From assembly GCA_013398015.1 (NCBI GenBank), contig VZRR01011663.1, forward strand, positions 434,001-498,000: a DNA stretch of 64,000 nt, in the 5' to 3' direction. The notes beneath the pieces were generated by a model that saw only the letters and a list, made by a program, of their open reading frames with translations, did not search any database and was not told the origin of the DNA. Position 1 is the stretch's first letter; each line of letters begins with the position of its first letter. Positions 10,139 to 25,100 of the stretch are shown here, in pieces. Position numbers and translations under genes: made by a program. This stretch comes from Oreocharis arfaki. Taxonomy: Eukaryota; Chordata; Aves; Passeriformes; Paramythiidae.

Positions 10139-13100
10139 CTGTGTGGGAAAAGGCAGGACAAATGGGCTTGTTAGAGATGATAAAGCAGTAATGTGCCATG
10201 AGACAATTTGAATTAGGCTAGGCAGAGGCTTAAGAATGGCCTTATATCCAAGACTTGTTATATACGAAGTTTCTCTGCACCCTAGGCTCTTGGCAGACAT
10301 AAACACAGGACAGGGATAAGCTGGTGCCCACCCTCTCCATTAGCAGAGAACTCGTGAAGTTCAACAAGGCCAAGTGCAATGTCCTGAACCTGTGCTGGGG
10401 CAATCCCAAGAATGGATACAAGCAGGGTGATGAATGGATTGAGAGAAGCCCTGAGGAGAAAGATCTGGGGGTATTGATGGATGAAAAACTATGTATGAGT
10501 CAGAAATGTGTGCTCACAGCCCAGAAAATCAATCACATCCTGGGCTGCAACAGGAGCAGGATGGACACCAGGGTGAGGGAGGGGATTCTCCCCCTCTGCA
10601 TCCTGCTCTGGGCCACCAACATAAGAAAGACGTGGACCTGTTGAAGTGAGTCCAGAGGAAGGCCATGAAGATATTTAGAGGGATGGAGCAACTCTGCTAT
10701 GAGGAAAGGCTAAGAGAATTCGAATTGTTCAGAATGGAGAAGAGAAGGCTTGGGGGAGACCTCACTGCTGCCTTCCAGCACTTAAAGGGAGCCTACAAGA
10801 AAGCTGGAGAGGGACCCTTTATCAGGGATACTGGTTTTAAATTGAAAAAAGATAGACTTAGATTAAATATAAAAAAGAATTTCTTCTAACGGTGAGGCAC
10901 AGGAACAGGTGGCAAAGAGAAATTGTGGATGACCCATCCCTGGAAGTGTTCAAGGCCAGATCGGATTGAGCTCTGAGTAGCCTGGTCTAGTGGTAGGTGT
11001 CCCTGTCCATGGCAGGGGAAGTTTGACCTGGATGATCTCTAAGGTCCCTTCCAGCACAATTTACTCAAGGATGTAAGATAGTGACAGGGTCCCTGCCCAT
11101 GCACAGAACAGCAGGACACAGGGACTGCTGCTGAACCCAGGTCTGTCCTGGCCGGAGTGCTGAGGCCTCACCGCCGAGCCAGCTGTTAAGGATGGACATG
11201 GGCTGGTCTGCAGTTCCTCTGTGGAAGAGCTGGCACAGTATAGCCTTGTAGAGGGGATAAATAGGCTGCTGCATGTTGCCTGTTGCTAATGATGTCTGCA
11301 GAGCTTCACTCCTTAATTTTGCCACCCTGGAGCTGTGTCTGCTGCTGAGCCAAGCTTCTCCACTGGGGTGCCAGGGGATGACCGTGCTAGTGGGGAGCTA
11401 AGCACTACCCAAAATTTATTAGAAAGCACCTCTCTAAGCTAATACAACATTATGTCTGTTGGTAGTATTATTTACCTAAATAAAAGTTTTACTATTGGCA
11501 CTATTAATTTTAATATCCTGCCACCTAAAACCTGAAGAATTAATAGGACTTGAAAAAAGAAAAACAAACTTGAAGTTAGTCACACAGAAGATCAACTACA
11601 GTCATGGAAAAGAAGGGCTTGTACTCACCACACCATCACTGCTGTGGAGTTTGATATCCATCTGGGAAAGAGCTTCAATATTCCCAGCTTGTGCTTTGAT
11701 ATTAATTCCTCGTGGTGCATCCATGCTCAAAGACCGAGTTGGTGATTCCAGCCTAAAAGCAGGAGCAGGAAATCGGACAGTAGCACAATCTCATACATTC
11801 CTTTATTTTAGAAAAGTAAGTAAACATTGAACAAGCCCTTGCAGGCTCTTGCTTGGAGCCACATAAAAGATGCATTATCTTCCCTTTTCTTCAGGCAGAC
11901 TTGAGAAAGGAGGCAGCTATTTTAAAAACCAACAAAGCATCCCAAATGAAAAATATAGATTAATTCATAATAGAAATGCAAGCTATTATTTCATACATAA
12001 TTGCAGATTATTTCAGTATAACAGTAATTTAATCTGTTAATCTGTGAAACCCAGTTTTACACTATTTAGTATAAATTTGTTTTCATTTTTGACATAATAA
12101 GACATTGAAATTAATACAAGTAATACAGTCTGGAAATCCTTTTAATCAACAAGTGTTTTGACACGGCTATTAGTTGCACCAAGATTTCACTCAGAGTGTG
12201 TGTGTGTATGTTGTTTAAGTAGATGACATCTGAAACTTAAAAACTGTTAACTTAATTTGAAATAAAAACAATACAATATAACAAACAGGGAGTTGCAAAC
12301 CCTACAGTGCCACAAGATGGCAGGAAGGCACTGTATTATCTGAGTAATCACCTCGTTGGATCAGCTGTGCAGGATTAATGGTTTTTATTTTTCAGAGATA
12401 AGGCTTTGTTTCTTCAGAATTTTGATATTATTTCCATGCTAAGTAGCAGGGATAGAAGTACTAATTAAAAATCATGAGAAGGAAAGAAAAAGCCCAATCT
12501 TAGCAACAAGCTAGTGATTATGTTGCTTCTTTTGACCATTACCTAGAACTGCTTCAACTGGAAGCACTGCAGGATCAGATTGATACCTGTTAGGTTCTGA
12601 TCATGAATATTCACTCACCCTTCCTGATGACACCAGCCAACACTAAATAGGTGAATATGAAGGCTAGAGAAAGTGAGACAACTGGTGGTCCCTGCTAACA
12701 TCTGTGTTAGCTTTCCTGTTCCCTGGACACGTATCAAAGAATGTGGAATGTGGGTTGTATCCACACTGCACAACAGACTCACGTCCTTGTTCCCAAGTCT
12801 GCATGCTCTCACCCACTGTGTTTTCTAGGAATGTAGAGGGCTGTGTGTGTGTGCATGCACTCCCAGCAGATCCTGTGCTGGTTCCACAGGTGCTCCACAG
12901 CTGGCAGTCTGAGTGAATGGAAGCTGTGCCCCAGCAGATCCTTTACTGGGAATGCATTGTGTAGTGAGTCCAGACTCTGACTGCCAATCATCGGCAGGAA
13001 TTAAATTTTACACACAATCTTGATGTAGCTGTCTAATTTACTAACACTACTTAAATTCTTCCTTTTCTGTTTTCCTGTTACTTCATTAAAACCAGAATTA

Positions 13101-16100
13101 AAAAGACAGCTTGTGCTTGTGAGAAAGTTCACTCGTGTCTTCGAATTCTGAAGAAGCTAAATCCAGCTGATAACTTAAAACCTAAATCCATGATATCTAA
13201 GCATAGTCACTGAAACTTCATTTTTTATCCTCAAATCTGAAAATAGCTTAAGCAGCATTGGCTTATCACTGCTGGCCAGAGTTAGCAGAAGATTCTACCT
13301 TCTCTGATCTTCAAAGGTCCCTTCCAACCCAAATCATTCTATGACTTTATGTTTCTATGATCTGCCTCTCCCTGACACCTCCTGGGTTTGTCACTTCCAA
13401 TTAGTTTAAACTCCAGACTGATAAATAAATAAAATAGCAACAATGGGTAAATGCATCATGGTCCCATATTGAGACCATATCCATAAAATTATTTGATGCC
13501 TTATCCCATGAATCTGAGATGGCGCAAACTTCTGTTGTGATCACACTGTGTACAAGGGCATGAGTACGAGTCTGTTCTGCATCAGACAACTGATATGGTA
13601 TTAGTAATCTTTACTGAGCAGCGTTTGGGATTTACCAACTTTTGTATGAGTTTTTGCTTTAGATCTCTAGATTTATACTTATATGAAACGGAAAATCAGT
13701 TCTTCCCTGAGTGATTAATATAGGAGGTCTGCTTCATGGGAATATTTTTCAGTGCACATTTGTATGCATTATATACTGAAAAAGTAAACAAAGTTTCTAT
13801 TTTCAATCTTTAAAATTTAATATATTTTCAAAAGTTGGCATCAAGGTAGTTGAATATAACTTTGCCTTAGTTTGTCTAAACAAAAACCTTTAAACATTGA
13901 AATAGCTCATGTTCTTTTGTAAAGTATTTCACCTATGTGAGCAGTCTATATGTAGGCATAAATTTTTATTTTTAAGCTCTATTGAATATCACAAGACTGC
14001 AGACTGGGACAAATTTCTGAGAGTATATCAGACCTGGAGTTTGAAAAGCGATCAAATATGAGAGAAATATTTCTTACTTTCTACCAAAATTAATGCTGGC
14101 AAGAAGCCTACAGACTTCGGAAGCACTTAGATTTATGATACGAAGTACATATAATTTAAATTACATTGCAGAATTACATTTGCTATATTAATCACAAACC
14201 TAAATTTCTGCTGTTTATACAGGTCCTATTTCTAGATCAGCTCAGGGTGGATTTGCCTAATTAATCACGTCATTGAAGCTTCCTGGCAATGCAAACTGTT
14301 GTGAATCAGTGACGTGAACCATACTGTGAGATTCTACCAAAGGCAAGAGTCAATAACACTAATGATGCATTTCTCTGCACAGCATTCAAAGGTTCAGTGT
14401 CTGAAGTCCAGATGTACTCAAAGGGAAGCAGGCACCTGGTGTAGAAACAGCCTGAGTTGAACCTTGATTTTGAAAGTCCCTTCTCAGTCCCCACACTGAT
14501 GTGCATCCCTAGTGAGTCCTGGCAAAACAAGAATTCAGTTTGTTCGCAAATGCTGGAGGGTGCTCGGAGAGTAAGAGGGCAGAAATTAATTGTCTTAGAG
14601 TTTTTGGTCATTTTATAGTGTTTGAATTTGTGCATTAGAATGATGAGGGAATATATTGTTACCAGTCACTTCATCTTTTTTTTTAAAATTATGGACACAT
14701 AAATTACATTTAAGAGGATGAAGTGAACGATCTTTACCATCTAGGGGAATTAATCTATGTAATGTGCTGTCCTAAATGTGACATCTGTCACAACCTCTAT
14801 CTCACTTGGGAAGATGGATTCTGTACTTTAGGAGTAGCTTCTAGGTACTGTGGTAGCTGCCAGGGTGAATTAGCAAGGGGGTGTGGTGCAAGAGAAATTG
14901 ATCTGGACACCACAACACTTGATGCCAAGGACCTGACAGCCCATTATATGCGTCCCGAGGAGTACTCTGGACTAGCTGTTGCCAACTGGATGCCCAGAAA
15001 GGTTGGAGCACATTAAGTGTTCTCCAAGAGATCAGTTTTCAGATTAGTTTAACCCACATGTCACCCTGTCCATGTACCCAAAACAGTTCCACAATGAAAA
15101 TCAAGATGTGGAGAGCACAAGTCATTGGGATATTTCCCTCAAAAACACGTTTCTAACTCACATTAAGACACTTAAGTAGACATAGCCATGGACTGTAAGG
15201 CAATGCAAGCCACACCTGGGCCCACCTGCAAGACAGTTATTTTGCCTTGCTCCCCTCCACCCTAATCCCTGAAGCCAGGGAAACTGCACCATGCCATCTT
15301 ATGAAAGGCAGGGAAGGGTGAGGGAATAGGTGGTCCCTGGTAATATTTTACAGCTTTGTCATTTGCTGGGTATTGGTTCTCCACAGTCCACTGCAACTAA
15401 AGCAATTGATTACAGCAAAGTTAATATTTTCATTGCTGTCTTCTAACTTGTTGGTAAGACAGTTCCAGGAGTCAACTATACTGTCTTGTCTGGCTGCCAA
15501 GGAAATTTGGTGCTGAAGTGTGCTAAATAATTAATGAAGGACTGTGTGAAAAATATTCTGAGGGAACCTAAACAACATCCAGAGTCTGCATCTGTAACCA
15601 TCCCAGCAACCTCAAGGCTTGAAGATTCCCCTTTTCCTATAAGCATGTTGCTAACTTGTGGAGATGCCAGATCACCAGAAATTGCTCAGTTGGCCGTCAG
15701 GGAGGATGTGAGGGCAGTGACAGCCTGCAGCAGTTCTCGTAAAGAAGCAGCTGACACTGCCCGTGCATGCTGCAGGAATATTGATCTCTTTTTTCATCCT
15801 GGTCTGGCAGGAGTCAGAAGGATACCTTACAGATCTTGTAGGTACCACAAGGCACTAGAAAGCTGTTTCTAGCACTGCAGAAAGAGTACCACAAGTTTCC
15901 TACTGCAGTTTGGGGTTGCTTGACCCTTAGAGCAGGACAGAGGAACCAGCTTGCTCTTGGGTAATTGTTTATTCTTTCCTTCTGACCCCTTTTGGACCTT
16001 TCCAGCTCATGAGTCATCATCTCTCCTGAATTCAACGGGAAGAGAATTCCTTGGTACGACCTTTGATAGAAGTTGCTCATCTGGATACTTTCCTCCCAGC

Positions 16101-19100
16101 ACCCACCTAAGGAAGATCAGGGTAACTGTAACTGGACTGAACAGGTCCAGGATCGATACTACCTCTAATATTGTAGTGACCCCAACAACTGTGGATGCCC
16201 CACCCCTAGAACTGTCCAAGGTCAGGTTGGATAAGGCCCTGAGCAACCTGGTCTAGTGGAAGGTGTACCTGCTCATGATGGGGTTGGAACGAGACGACCT
16301 TTAAGGACCCTTCCGAGCCAAAATATTTTGTGATTCTATAATCAAAACATCTTTTTCATATTGTTAAGTAAGGAAGAAACCCTCACATGCCTGTGGCATG
16401 GAAAAAGAAATCCTGCCATGAACACCTGCCCCAGAGTTCATCTGACTTTGTAAAGGTTAAAGGGGAATAGAAATTAAATTATGCAGTGACTAGAGGTCAT
16501 GGAGCAGAGGATGAATAGAAAAGACAAAAAATGAAGAGGAAAAAAAACCCACATGAGGAAAAAAGTGGGAAAAGGAAAATTTTTAACCTGTCAAGGAACT
16601 AATGTTTTGAAAGGCAAAAAAAAAAAACAACTTAGAGGATTCTGTGGGCTTAACTGGCCTTAGTTCTCTGTAGATGTCTGCTTTGAGCCCTGCTTTTTGA
16701 ATGCACATTAACCTTTAAAAGGCAATAGGAGTATATTGACTTTTTGATTAGTCTGGAAGGCAGTCTAATTCCCCAGCCATGCAGCTAGACATTGTAAGAG
16801 AGTAAACCACAGGCAGAGCATGCACTAGTCACACAGGAAAACAGACTGTCAGCATTTATTTATGGTGCAGTATACACAATTTCAAACCATATCCCTTCTT
16901 TATGAGGAAGCTGGATTCCTGTTGACATGAGCTGAGCAAAACTGGGCCGGAGCTCTAGAGGTGGAGAGTGAGCAGCAGGCATAGAGAATGCCAACTGCCA
17001 ATCCCCACCCATATTCACTCATCTCCCAGCAGCTTGCTGCTTTGAGGTCAGGCGAGTGGGGAGGGCAATCAGGATGTAGCAAGAAGAATATGATTACCCA
17101 AAGCAGAGGATCTTGGTGTTCTGCCTTGTGGCTTTTGGTTGCTCGCCAGAAGGTCCAAAGGCAAAGGACAAAACAACAGGACTGAGATCTCAGTCTCAGT
17201 ACATGCCTCATTTCTTTATTTTGTAAAAGTATTTTCTTTGGAATGGCTCCTAAAATTACACCTCCTTGCAAAGAGGAAAAATGAGTTTCACAGCATATTC
17301 CAGCAACCGTGTCTATCTAAAGGACAGGGAAGTATCAGTATTCAGCAGTAAACTGCGATAGCACTTACTGAATGTCAAAGAATAGAAAATACTAATGACT
17401 CATTAAATCTTCTTCTCCGATCAGTTTCAGCATCGTAATGAAAATACAGCAGTTACTTAGCCAAGCCTTCGCACAAAATTCTGATTTGACGTAACTTCTA
17501 TAAATCTTTCAAATGCTGACTGATTTTTCTTTCTAAAATGTCCCCTTTTGCATCACATATATTGAATGCCTTCATTTAGAGGTGGAATAATTGCTTCCCA
17601 CCCAGATGATATTGTCTTTCATATTTCCTTCGTTCACTTCGATATTCTAAATCTGAACTTCACTGAGTTAAACGAAATGAAACATAATGAGAAAAATTGA
17701 CTGAAAAACTGAATCCATTTTTTCTTGTCAAGCCCATTAGTTGGTCAATGGTTATAATATATCTCCCAGTTTTGGTAGCTTAGTTCAAAAAAATCATTTT
17801 CCAAGGGTTATTGCCTCTGAGAGTTGCCTGCGCTAGGATGCATATTCTGTTTCAGTAAGACTACTGTCAATATCTACAACTTCTTTACACTGAACAGTAA
17901 GTTAACTTGTTATTTATGCCACAATAAAATGTAATATGCAAACCAGTATGTTTTTAATGAACCAAAATTTAACAGCAATTATCTTAAATTAAAAAAACCC
18001 CAACATTTATTAATTTTCTACCAAGTAACCTGGCTCTTCCATTGCAGAAAAATTTACAGGAAAATTGAGAGTAGCATGAGATGCAGCTTAACATTAAAAC
18101 TGTACTTTCAACTTAACTATGCCAAAATTATTAATTCAAATAAAGTTTTTGTGCCAGTGATAAAAAACATCACCAGTCTCTTGTGAAAATACAGCAAAGT
18201 TGTCTGATAACATTGTAAGAAAACCCATAGGGTACAACTGAATTCAGACAAGCATACTACGAAAATGTCTGCTTGGGGGCACTTGTACGTACACAGGAAC
18301 TCCATTAGAGGAAAATTATTTGGCTGGAATATAAGCAGCTGTTCATAAAGGATGTCATTTTTCCAGGAATTCTGAAGCTTTTAAAAAAAAACTTCAGTGA
18401 CCCTATGTTGTAACTTAAAGACTCCAACATGATACAGCAATTTGTTCTAATTTGATTTTTAAAGTAACCTTTTTTTCTTGATTCTTCTGCTTATTGCTTA
18501 AATGCATTAATGAAAATGTCATTTTGGAAGGTCCATCATTTTGTCTCCAATCACTTGGGGAAGTCTCAAAATGTGCTGTCCTTTGCTGACAGCTTGTAAC
18601 ATCTCTGACCTCTGAAAATAGACAGAAATGTACCTTGTAATGCACTGAAACATCCCAAATACTTTAGTAACAGCAGAACTACCCTGAAATAACTACACAA
18701 TGCTGTAGTAGGCTCTTCTTTTTCTGGTAGTCTTCTTTCTCCAGACAATCAGGTTCATGCACATAGACAGTCAGTCCTAACGTGTGAAGCACAAGCAAGT
18801 CATTACTTATAGCAGTACAGGACTTCTGTATGGCATGTATAATACTGCAGCAGGATCCTTTCTTTCATGGTTATCAGACTCCGCTCCCAGAGATCTGTGT
18901 TGGAAAGGCCTAGGAGCACTTCATTACTCAACCATTTCAGGGTTGAGTTCTCGTATCTGGAGGGGAAAACTCACTGAACCACTTTCATACTTCCCTTTCT
19001 TCCAACTCCTGGGAAAGGGTTTTCATCATACATGACACAGCTGGGCTTATTGAGCTTGGCTGGAATGAAGGTGAGTCACAGTGAAATGATAAAATTGTGG

Positions 19101-22100
19101 AATGAAGAAACCAAGAAATCAGATCACAAATACTCACTAGGCTCAAATAAGCAACCTATAGGAAATGCATTTTCTGAAGCTAAACCAATCTTATAATGAC
19201 CTTTTAGAATATTGAGCCACTGTGGTAATGGCTCTTAGACTCTTTGTACTTTTTACGTTAAGATAATCATTGTATGAAAATGAAATCATAATCGATCAGA
19301 TTCTATTGTAAGTTCAATTCCCCATAGATAAATGAATCCATTTATCCTTATTTATTCCTCTATTTAAATAATTTTATCCATGGATTTATTACAAGCTTAT
19401 AGCTCAAAGATCTTGGATATGGAGTCAAGTCTGTTACTTGCCCTACTGCTGCATCAGGGTGTCTAACTTTTATAAATTCCAACATTAGAGACGCAGGACC
19501 CAGGAAACCAAACTGGATCATGTTCCTCTAATGATGTCTGTGCTAAGGACTCAATGAAAGAAAAGCACTAACAATATAAGATTTTCATCCTTTGTCGTGC
19601 TTCAAGCTGTGGGCAATCTGATGATCCAAGATTAGAAGAAAAGAGAGATTGTGCTATTTTCCTGATACACATTTGAATATTCATAAGCTTTAAGGAATAA
19701 GTCAGTTACAGGAAGACATTGGAGATGAGTGTGCAGAGTAGGATAGAAAACCAGAAAAATCCTCAAAAGAAGAATTGCAGGAGCCAAGGGAACAACTGTA
19801 GAAGATAATAAATAAAAATGTAAACGCATAGGAGGCGGATGCACAATTATCAAGATTAGTATAAAAAAGAAGTCTGAATTTGATGCAGAAGATACAGAGA
19901 AGGTTTTGAAGGAAGAAGAGATTCAGAAACTAGATAGCAATGAAAACATTTAGACTGTATTTGAAATTCTCTAAGTCTTTACTGAGTATAAGACAACCAT
20001 GGATTTTTACCAACTAAGAAAGGATACTTCTTTTAGGTAAATATGATGGTGTCATGAGTTTCTAGAAAAGAAGAAGTCATAGCACTGCCAGGGCCTCCAA
20101 GGTAATTATTAGCTTGGAAGGACTAATTACCTGATATCAAACCAGAGCCAGTAATTGGCAGCATTTTCTAATCCTAGTTACACGGTTATATAAACTATGA
20201 TCAGGAGTTTAGATGAATTTACGAAATACTGGGTTACAAATGGAAAAGCTTTATTCTGAAATTTGAACATTTCCCAACACTTGTTTCCCAGTGCCTTGTT
20301 TCTTACGATGAATTTTCATTTCTTCAGACCTTAACCAAACATGGTGTAGTTGGCAAGTGCACAATTCCTCTAAAGAAATGCAGTTGATCCCCTGTGCATC
20401 CTTCAAAATTAATAGAAAGAAACAGGTACTGCTAGAGCATAATTAATCTGCTCTATTTTAGATACTTCTGTAAAATGCCCTCACAATATCTGTTGCCTTC
20501 CACCAAAAGGTGATGAGATGTGGTTCAGGTATCTGCACCTAGACGTCCGAATGAATTGAATCAATTCCACCTGAACATCTGCCCTAACAGCTGTAAACCC
20601 CCGGAAGCATGCTCCAGGGATATTAGTCTCTCTGTGGGTGGCTTGTGGGAGGATCCCTTTCCACTTCAGTGAATGAATGAATGGATGAATGAATGAATGG
20701 TTTTGCTTGCAGAGAGAGGAGTATTCTAAACCTGGATGGGCATCTGAGATGCATCTGCTTTTTCTGGGCACACACAGGTCCTCTAGTTTGGACTCAGTTG
20801 TATGAATGCAGCCTAAATATGTAAGAGCTGAATGGTAACCAGGTGTGCTGAACTATCAGCTAAATCACATGCATGAACAATGAAGAAATCATTTAGAATC
20901 AGAAAAAACGTTAGGCACATGCAGATGAAGAGGTTTTTGTATGTTTTCAGTTTTTAGCCCTACTCCATATGCACAGGAAACACAGTTGATTTTTAAATAA
21001 ATGAATCTGTTGGGTTTTTTAAAGCTCATTTTGTCTTATGCTAAAAATGATCAAGGATAATGATCAAGAGCAGAACCCCAAGGCACTCCATTCCTTTTGG
21101 GTGCCATTCTTAAATGTCGGGATTATCTGCTGCTCTTGAAGATGTCAGCTGGTGTTTCCTTCAGCACAGTTTTCTTTCCTTTAATTTAAAATAAAAAATT
21201 CTTATCATAGCTTAATTTCTTGAAATAGCCTGTGTTCCAAGTTAGTTCTGTATTTATGTTGAAAATCTGAAATGTGTGGCAGCATATGATTCTAGTAAAG
21301 CTCAGTTATGAGATTCTGGATTCAAGGGAATTGTTCAGCATAAGCACAGCAGGCACTAACACTGCTTATGGCTTAGGGGAGATCTCCATGCACAAGCACA
21401 ATTACAAAGCCAGATTGGAATAACAGATGTTTCCAGCTCCCAAGGTTTTGGTTAACAGAATTTTTTTTTATGTAAGCAGCATAAAAGAAGTGTTCAAAGT
21501 TCTAGGAGAAATGCAGTTATATGTTCTCTTAAAAAAAGAGAATAAAACAGTTACCAGTTTTAATAGCACTTTGAAAAGGCTCTAAAAGCAATTTAAAACA
21601 ACATTTATAATGTATTCAAAAACAGTAGATATGATTATCACAGTTTACTTATTTGTTTACTAGTTCTCCATCCATTTTAAATATTGAGGTGTTTAGTCCT
21701 GTTCGCCCATTGTCACTCAATGCAGAGTTGTTGAAGGAATGAAGACTAAAGATAAGACTGAGATATGATTAAAATAGAAGCTTCTCTCAAGACTGACAGT
21801 TGTGATGAACAGTGGTAAGAGCTAATTCAAAAGAGGTCTCTGTGATGACCTCAATTTTATGATGTGCTGACTCTCCAGGTAATTAAAAATGGCCAAGGCC
21901 CCAGTGAATGTGATTAAATCTGGCACATCGCAGATGTTTCCATCATGGCTATCTTTTTCAAATTACTTTAATAATATTATAAAATAATGTCTTATATTAT
22001 AAAATTTTAATCTCATATAATAACAGCATTTGCACCACTGTTGTAAAAAATGTGCTTAGCATTTTCCTTATTAGTAATTTCATAAAATTATCTTCCAGGT

Positions 22101-25100
22101 TGAAATTTGCCATGCCTTTCTTTTATATGTATCTCAAGCAATTTTTTATTTAATATCCTGAAGCACAGAAAGATTGGAGTTCTTCAGTACATGCTGTTCA
22201 TAGTGTCCACATATTCTCCATGAAAACACTCAAGTGAAGAGGCTTTGCTGAAAAGCAGGTCATACCCTTTCCTTCTTGTTAGTACAGTGGCTGAATGCGC
22301 CACACTGTTATCAGAGTCCTCACAGCTGAAGTATCACAACTATGCACACAGTCTGAGGGAGAGGGGAAAGAGTGAGTAGTGATGGTGTACATGTGCAATG
22401 CATCTTGGAAAAGTTACTCTGATCAGGAAATGCTTCCTTTTCTTTTTCCAGTGTTTGCCACACCCACATCCTTATGGTGGGTGTCTCCCGTTTCACGCCT
22501 CCTCCCCAGTTCTCTTGATATAGAGAGACAGGTCTTATACAGCAGACAGGTTTGTAGGTGAAAGACAATGTAAGGGATGATCAGCTCAACTTAGTATTAC
22601 AACTTGGATCAGTGACAGCACAATCAGGCTTACAAACAGGGCTCCAGGTGGCCATCTGCAAGGTGTCTAAAACTGTGACAATCACTAACAAAGTTTTCAG
22701 GGTGGCTTGTGCTCTGGTGGAATATGCTGTAATCACTGACGACAATTTCACTTTAGCAAACTCACCGAGTAGTCTGACATCGTCAGGGACCCAGTTCAAT
22801 AGGTGCATTAATCATTGCAACTTTGCTCTTTGTGCTACTGACATAAGCAGCCATGGAAAATACTTACATGACTGTCCTATACAAGCAGCAGAAACAACTT
22901 TTATTGGTTTTAATGTGTTAAGTGACATCTCTGAAAAACTGAGGCTTTAGGAAGAACATCAGCCACATGACTGGAGCAAGTAAAGTCACTTGTGAGAGTG
23001 CTTGCAAAATTCCTTTCACTTTAGGATTAGTATTTACAGGTAAAATCACTGCTTAAAAGACAACCAGATGCGATGTAATACACAAGACTTTGCTAATAGA
23101 GCTTTTAAATTATCCAAGTCAGAAATACTTCTGAAAAGATGATAAACACAATGCCCTGTACTATCCAATCCTTCTAAACTACACCTTTTTACACATTTGA
23201 GGCCTTCAGATGAATGGAAAGAAATTCTTTAAAGCCTCCAAAAGCAGTATTTGATGGTGTTCTTAGTTAACCTGGTTGCAATAAAGTATATGAATGCAAT
23301 TTTATATCTAGAAAATTAAGGCCAGGGCTCATAAAATTACATGGCAGTGGAAATATCTCACTAGTCAGGGAGCAGAGGTTCCTTGCGAACACAGAATCAT
23401 AACCGTAGCATTACTTTCCATTATGTAATTCATTCTCTTCTGACTGACTGGGCTTTTGATTTACATAATGAATGCAAATCAATATGACTGTACTTCAATT
23501 AGTTAGACGGTATTTTTAGGCAATTAGCATGTAAGCATTACTATTACAAATATGATTAAACAATTATTTGGCAAATGTTTTCACCCTGGTTGGCTTCTAT
23601 ACATTTCTCTAGATTTCCTTCATAATTCTTACTCATACAGCCAGAAAACTCTACAACTTCAGTTTCCAGCTTTCTCTCTGTCTTATTACACAGTTTAACC
23701 ATAGCAAATACTTCAATTGCAAAAGGAAAAACATATTATCAATGGGGAATGGAAAGAATAAAAGTAAGACTTCAGAAAGAATCAGAGAGAAGTAGAAGCC
23801 GTAACTCCATAAGTAGAGTTATTGGATGCCACAGAATAGATGTGAAATTAAAGGCTATATGTTAATTATGAATATATAGACAGGTAAAGGCCTACCACCA
23901 GTACAAGTAATTTACCCTAACCGGATACCTAGAAAACATATAATTGGCCTTCAAATTGTCAATATCTGTAAGATGTTAGTCACATACCAGTAAATATTTG
24001 TTTTTATGCTTTTAAGTGTTAGACAAGTATTTCCCTTAAATATAAAGCAATGAATGCTTCTTAAATTGCCCATTTAAAGTTTTAATTAATACCAACGTTA
24101 TACATTTGTTTAGAATACATCTGTTTCCCTGGGGAATACTGAAATATTTTCAGCATATACCTATAAACCATTAAATACATCCGTATTTTGGTAACATATA
24201 TCTCTCTATAAATTTATAATCATACTCTGGCAAAAGTTGGCCCTCTGGAACAGTGATATCATTTGTGCTATAGTGCTTTCCAAAATCAAGAGCTGTGGAA
24301 TGATGTGGATCATTCTGAACTTGGATGTAAACCCTCAGTTAAAGAACTGTCAGAATACCACAAGCTGACTGTACTAAAAGTGATTTCCCACAGGATTTGT
24401 GCTCAGAAGGCACAGTTGTTGGCTGTCAGACAGCCATACATGGCAAATATGAGAACAAAGACAGTACTAATTCATAAGCATTATATTCATTATTCATAGC
24501 ATACAGTAAGTTGATAAAAGGAAAAATGCCATATTTGTAAGCACATTCCTGTAAGCTTGGGCAATGCAAATGCTCAGCTCAGAAACATTGTTTGGAGACT
24601 TAAAGAATTTTGCTGATCCACTGCTTTCCCTTAGAAAACCACAAGCCACACAGATCACAAGAAGAGAACAGCATCAAAATGACAAAAATATGTATGAACT
24701 CCATGTTATTCAAGGATAAAAAATTTAAGAGGAATAGAGGAATAGGCTAAATGATAGTCTAAGCTGAAGTAAGTTGTCAGAAAAATATGTTAGCATCAGA
24801 CTGGAAAAAAGTCTAAACTTAGACACCAGTTTTCACAGAAAATGTTATTTCATAACAGGGCATATAAAAAGGTACATGTGCTGGCATGAAACTCTGAATA
24901 ACATCAGAAGAGGCTACTTTCAGTACCTAACAGGCACCTGGGGAAAAGATGGCTTCTAGGAAATTGTTATAAATGTCTTTGTCTACCTCATCTAGTTCCA
25001 GTAATTGCTGTTACAGATTTTTGACATACATTTTGGATCACAAGGCATCTGTCTGAACATGAGCTTTCCTAATTCTGTTTAAATTCAGGTTTTTCTAGGA

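Larger units (their letters stand above)
10139..11628 (-). other. SGCG: SGCG intron 7 (1490 bp)
   Basis: The shortest SGCG coding intron. About half is one CR1 fragment (10340-11060). The stretch from 11065 to about 11400 is GC-rich and unrecognised. The splice ends are GTGAGT at the donor (right) and ACACAG at the acceptor (left). Confidence 0.95.

Noticed and set aside
9758..10191. Plus-strand open frames opposite SGCG exon 8
   Set aside because: They are antisense shadows of the conserved exon and its GC-richer composition.
14723..15016. 97-codon Cys-rich frame (CCPKCDIC) that recalls a zinc ribbon
   Set aside because: Only one CxxC-type pair at the start and one later, no conserved fold around them, and isolated in an intron; most likely chance.
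21061..21110. Possible reverse CR1 remnant (AGAGCAGAACCCCAAGG)
   Set aside because: Some likeness to the reversed CR1 consensus around a CCCCAAGG word but too short and without supporting flanks.
22558..22950. 130-codon open frame on the plus strand in SGCG intron 6
   Set aside because: No recognisable domain, no splice or promoter context, no protein resemblance; such lengths occur by chance in 64 kb on six frames.
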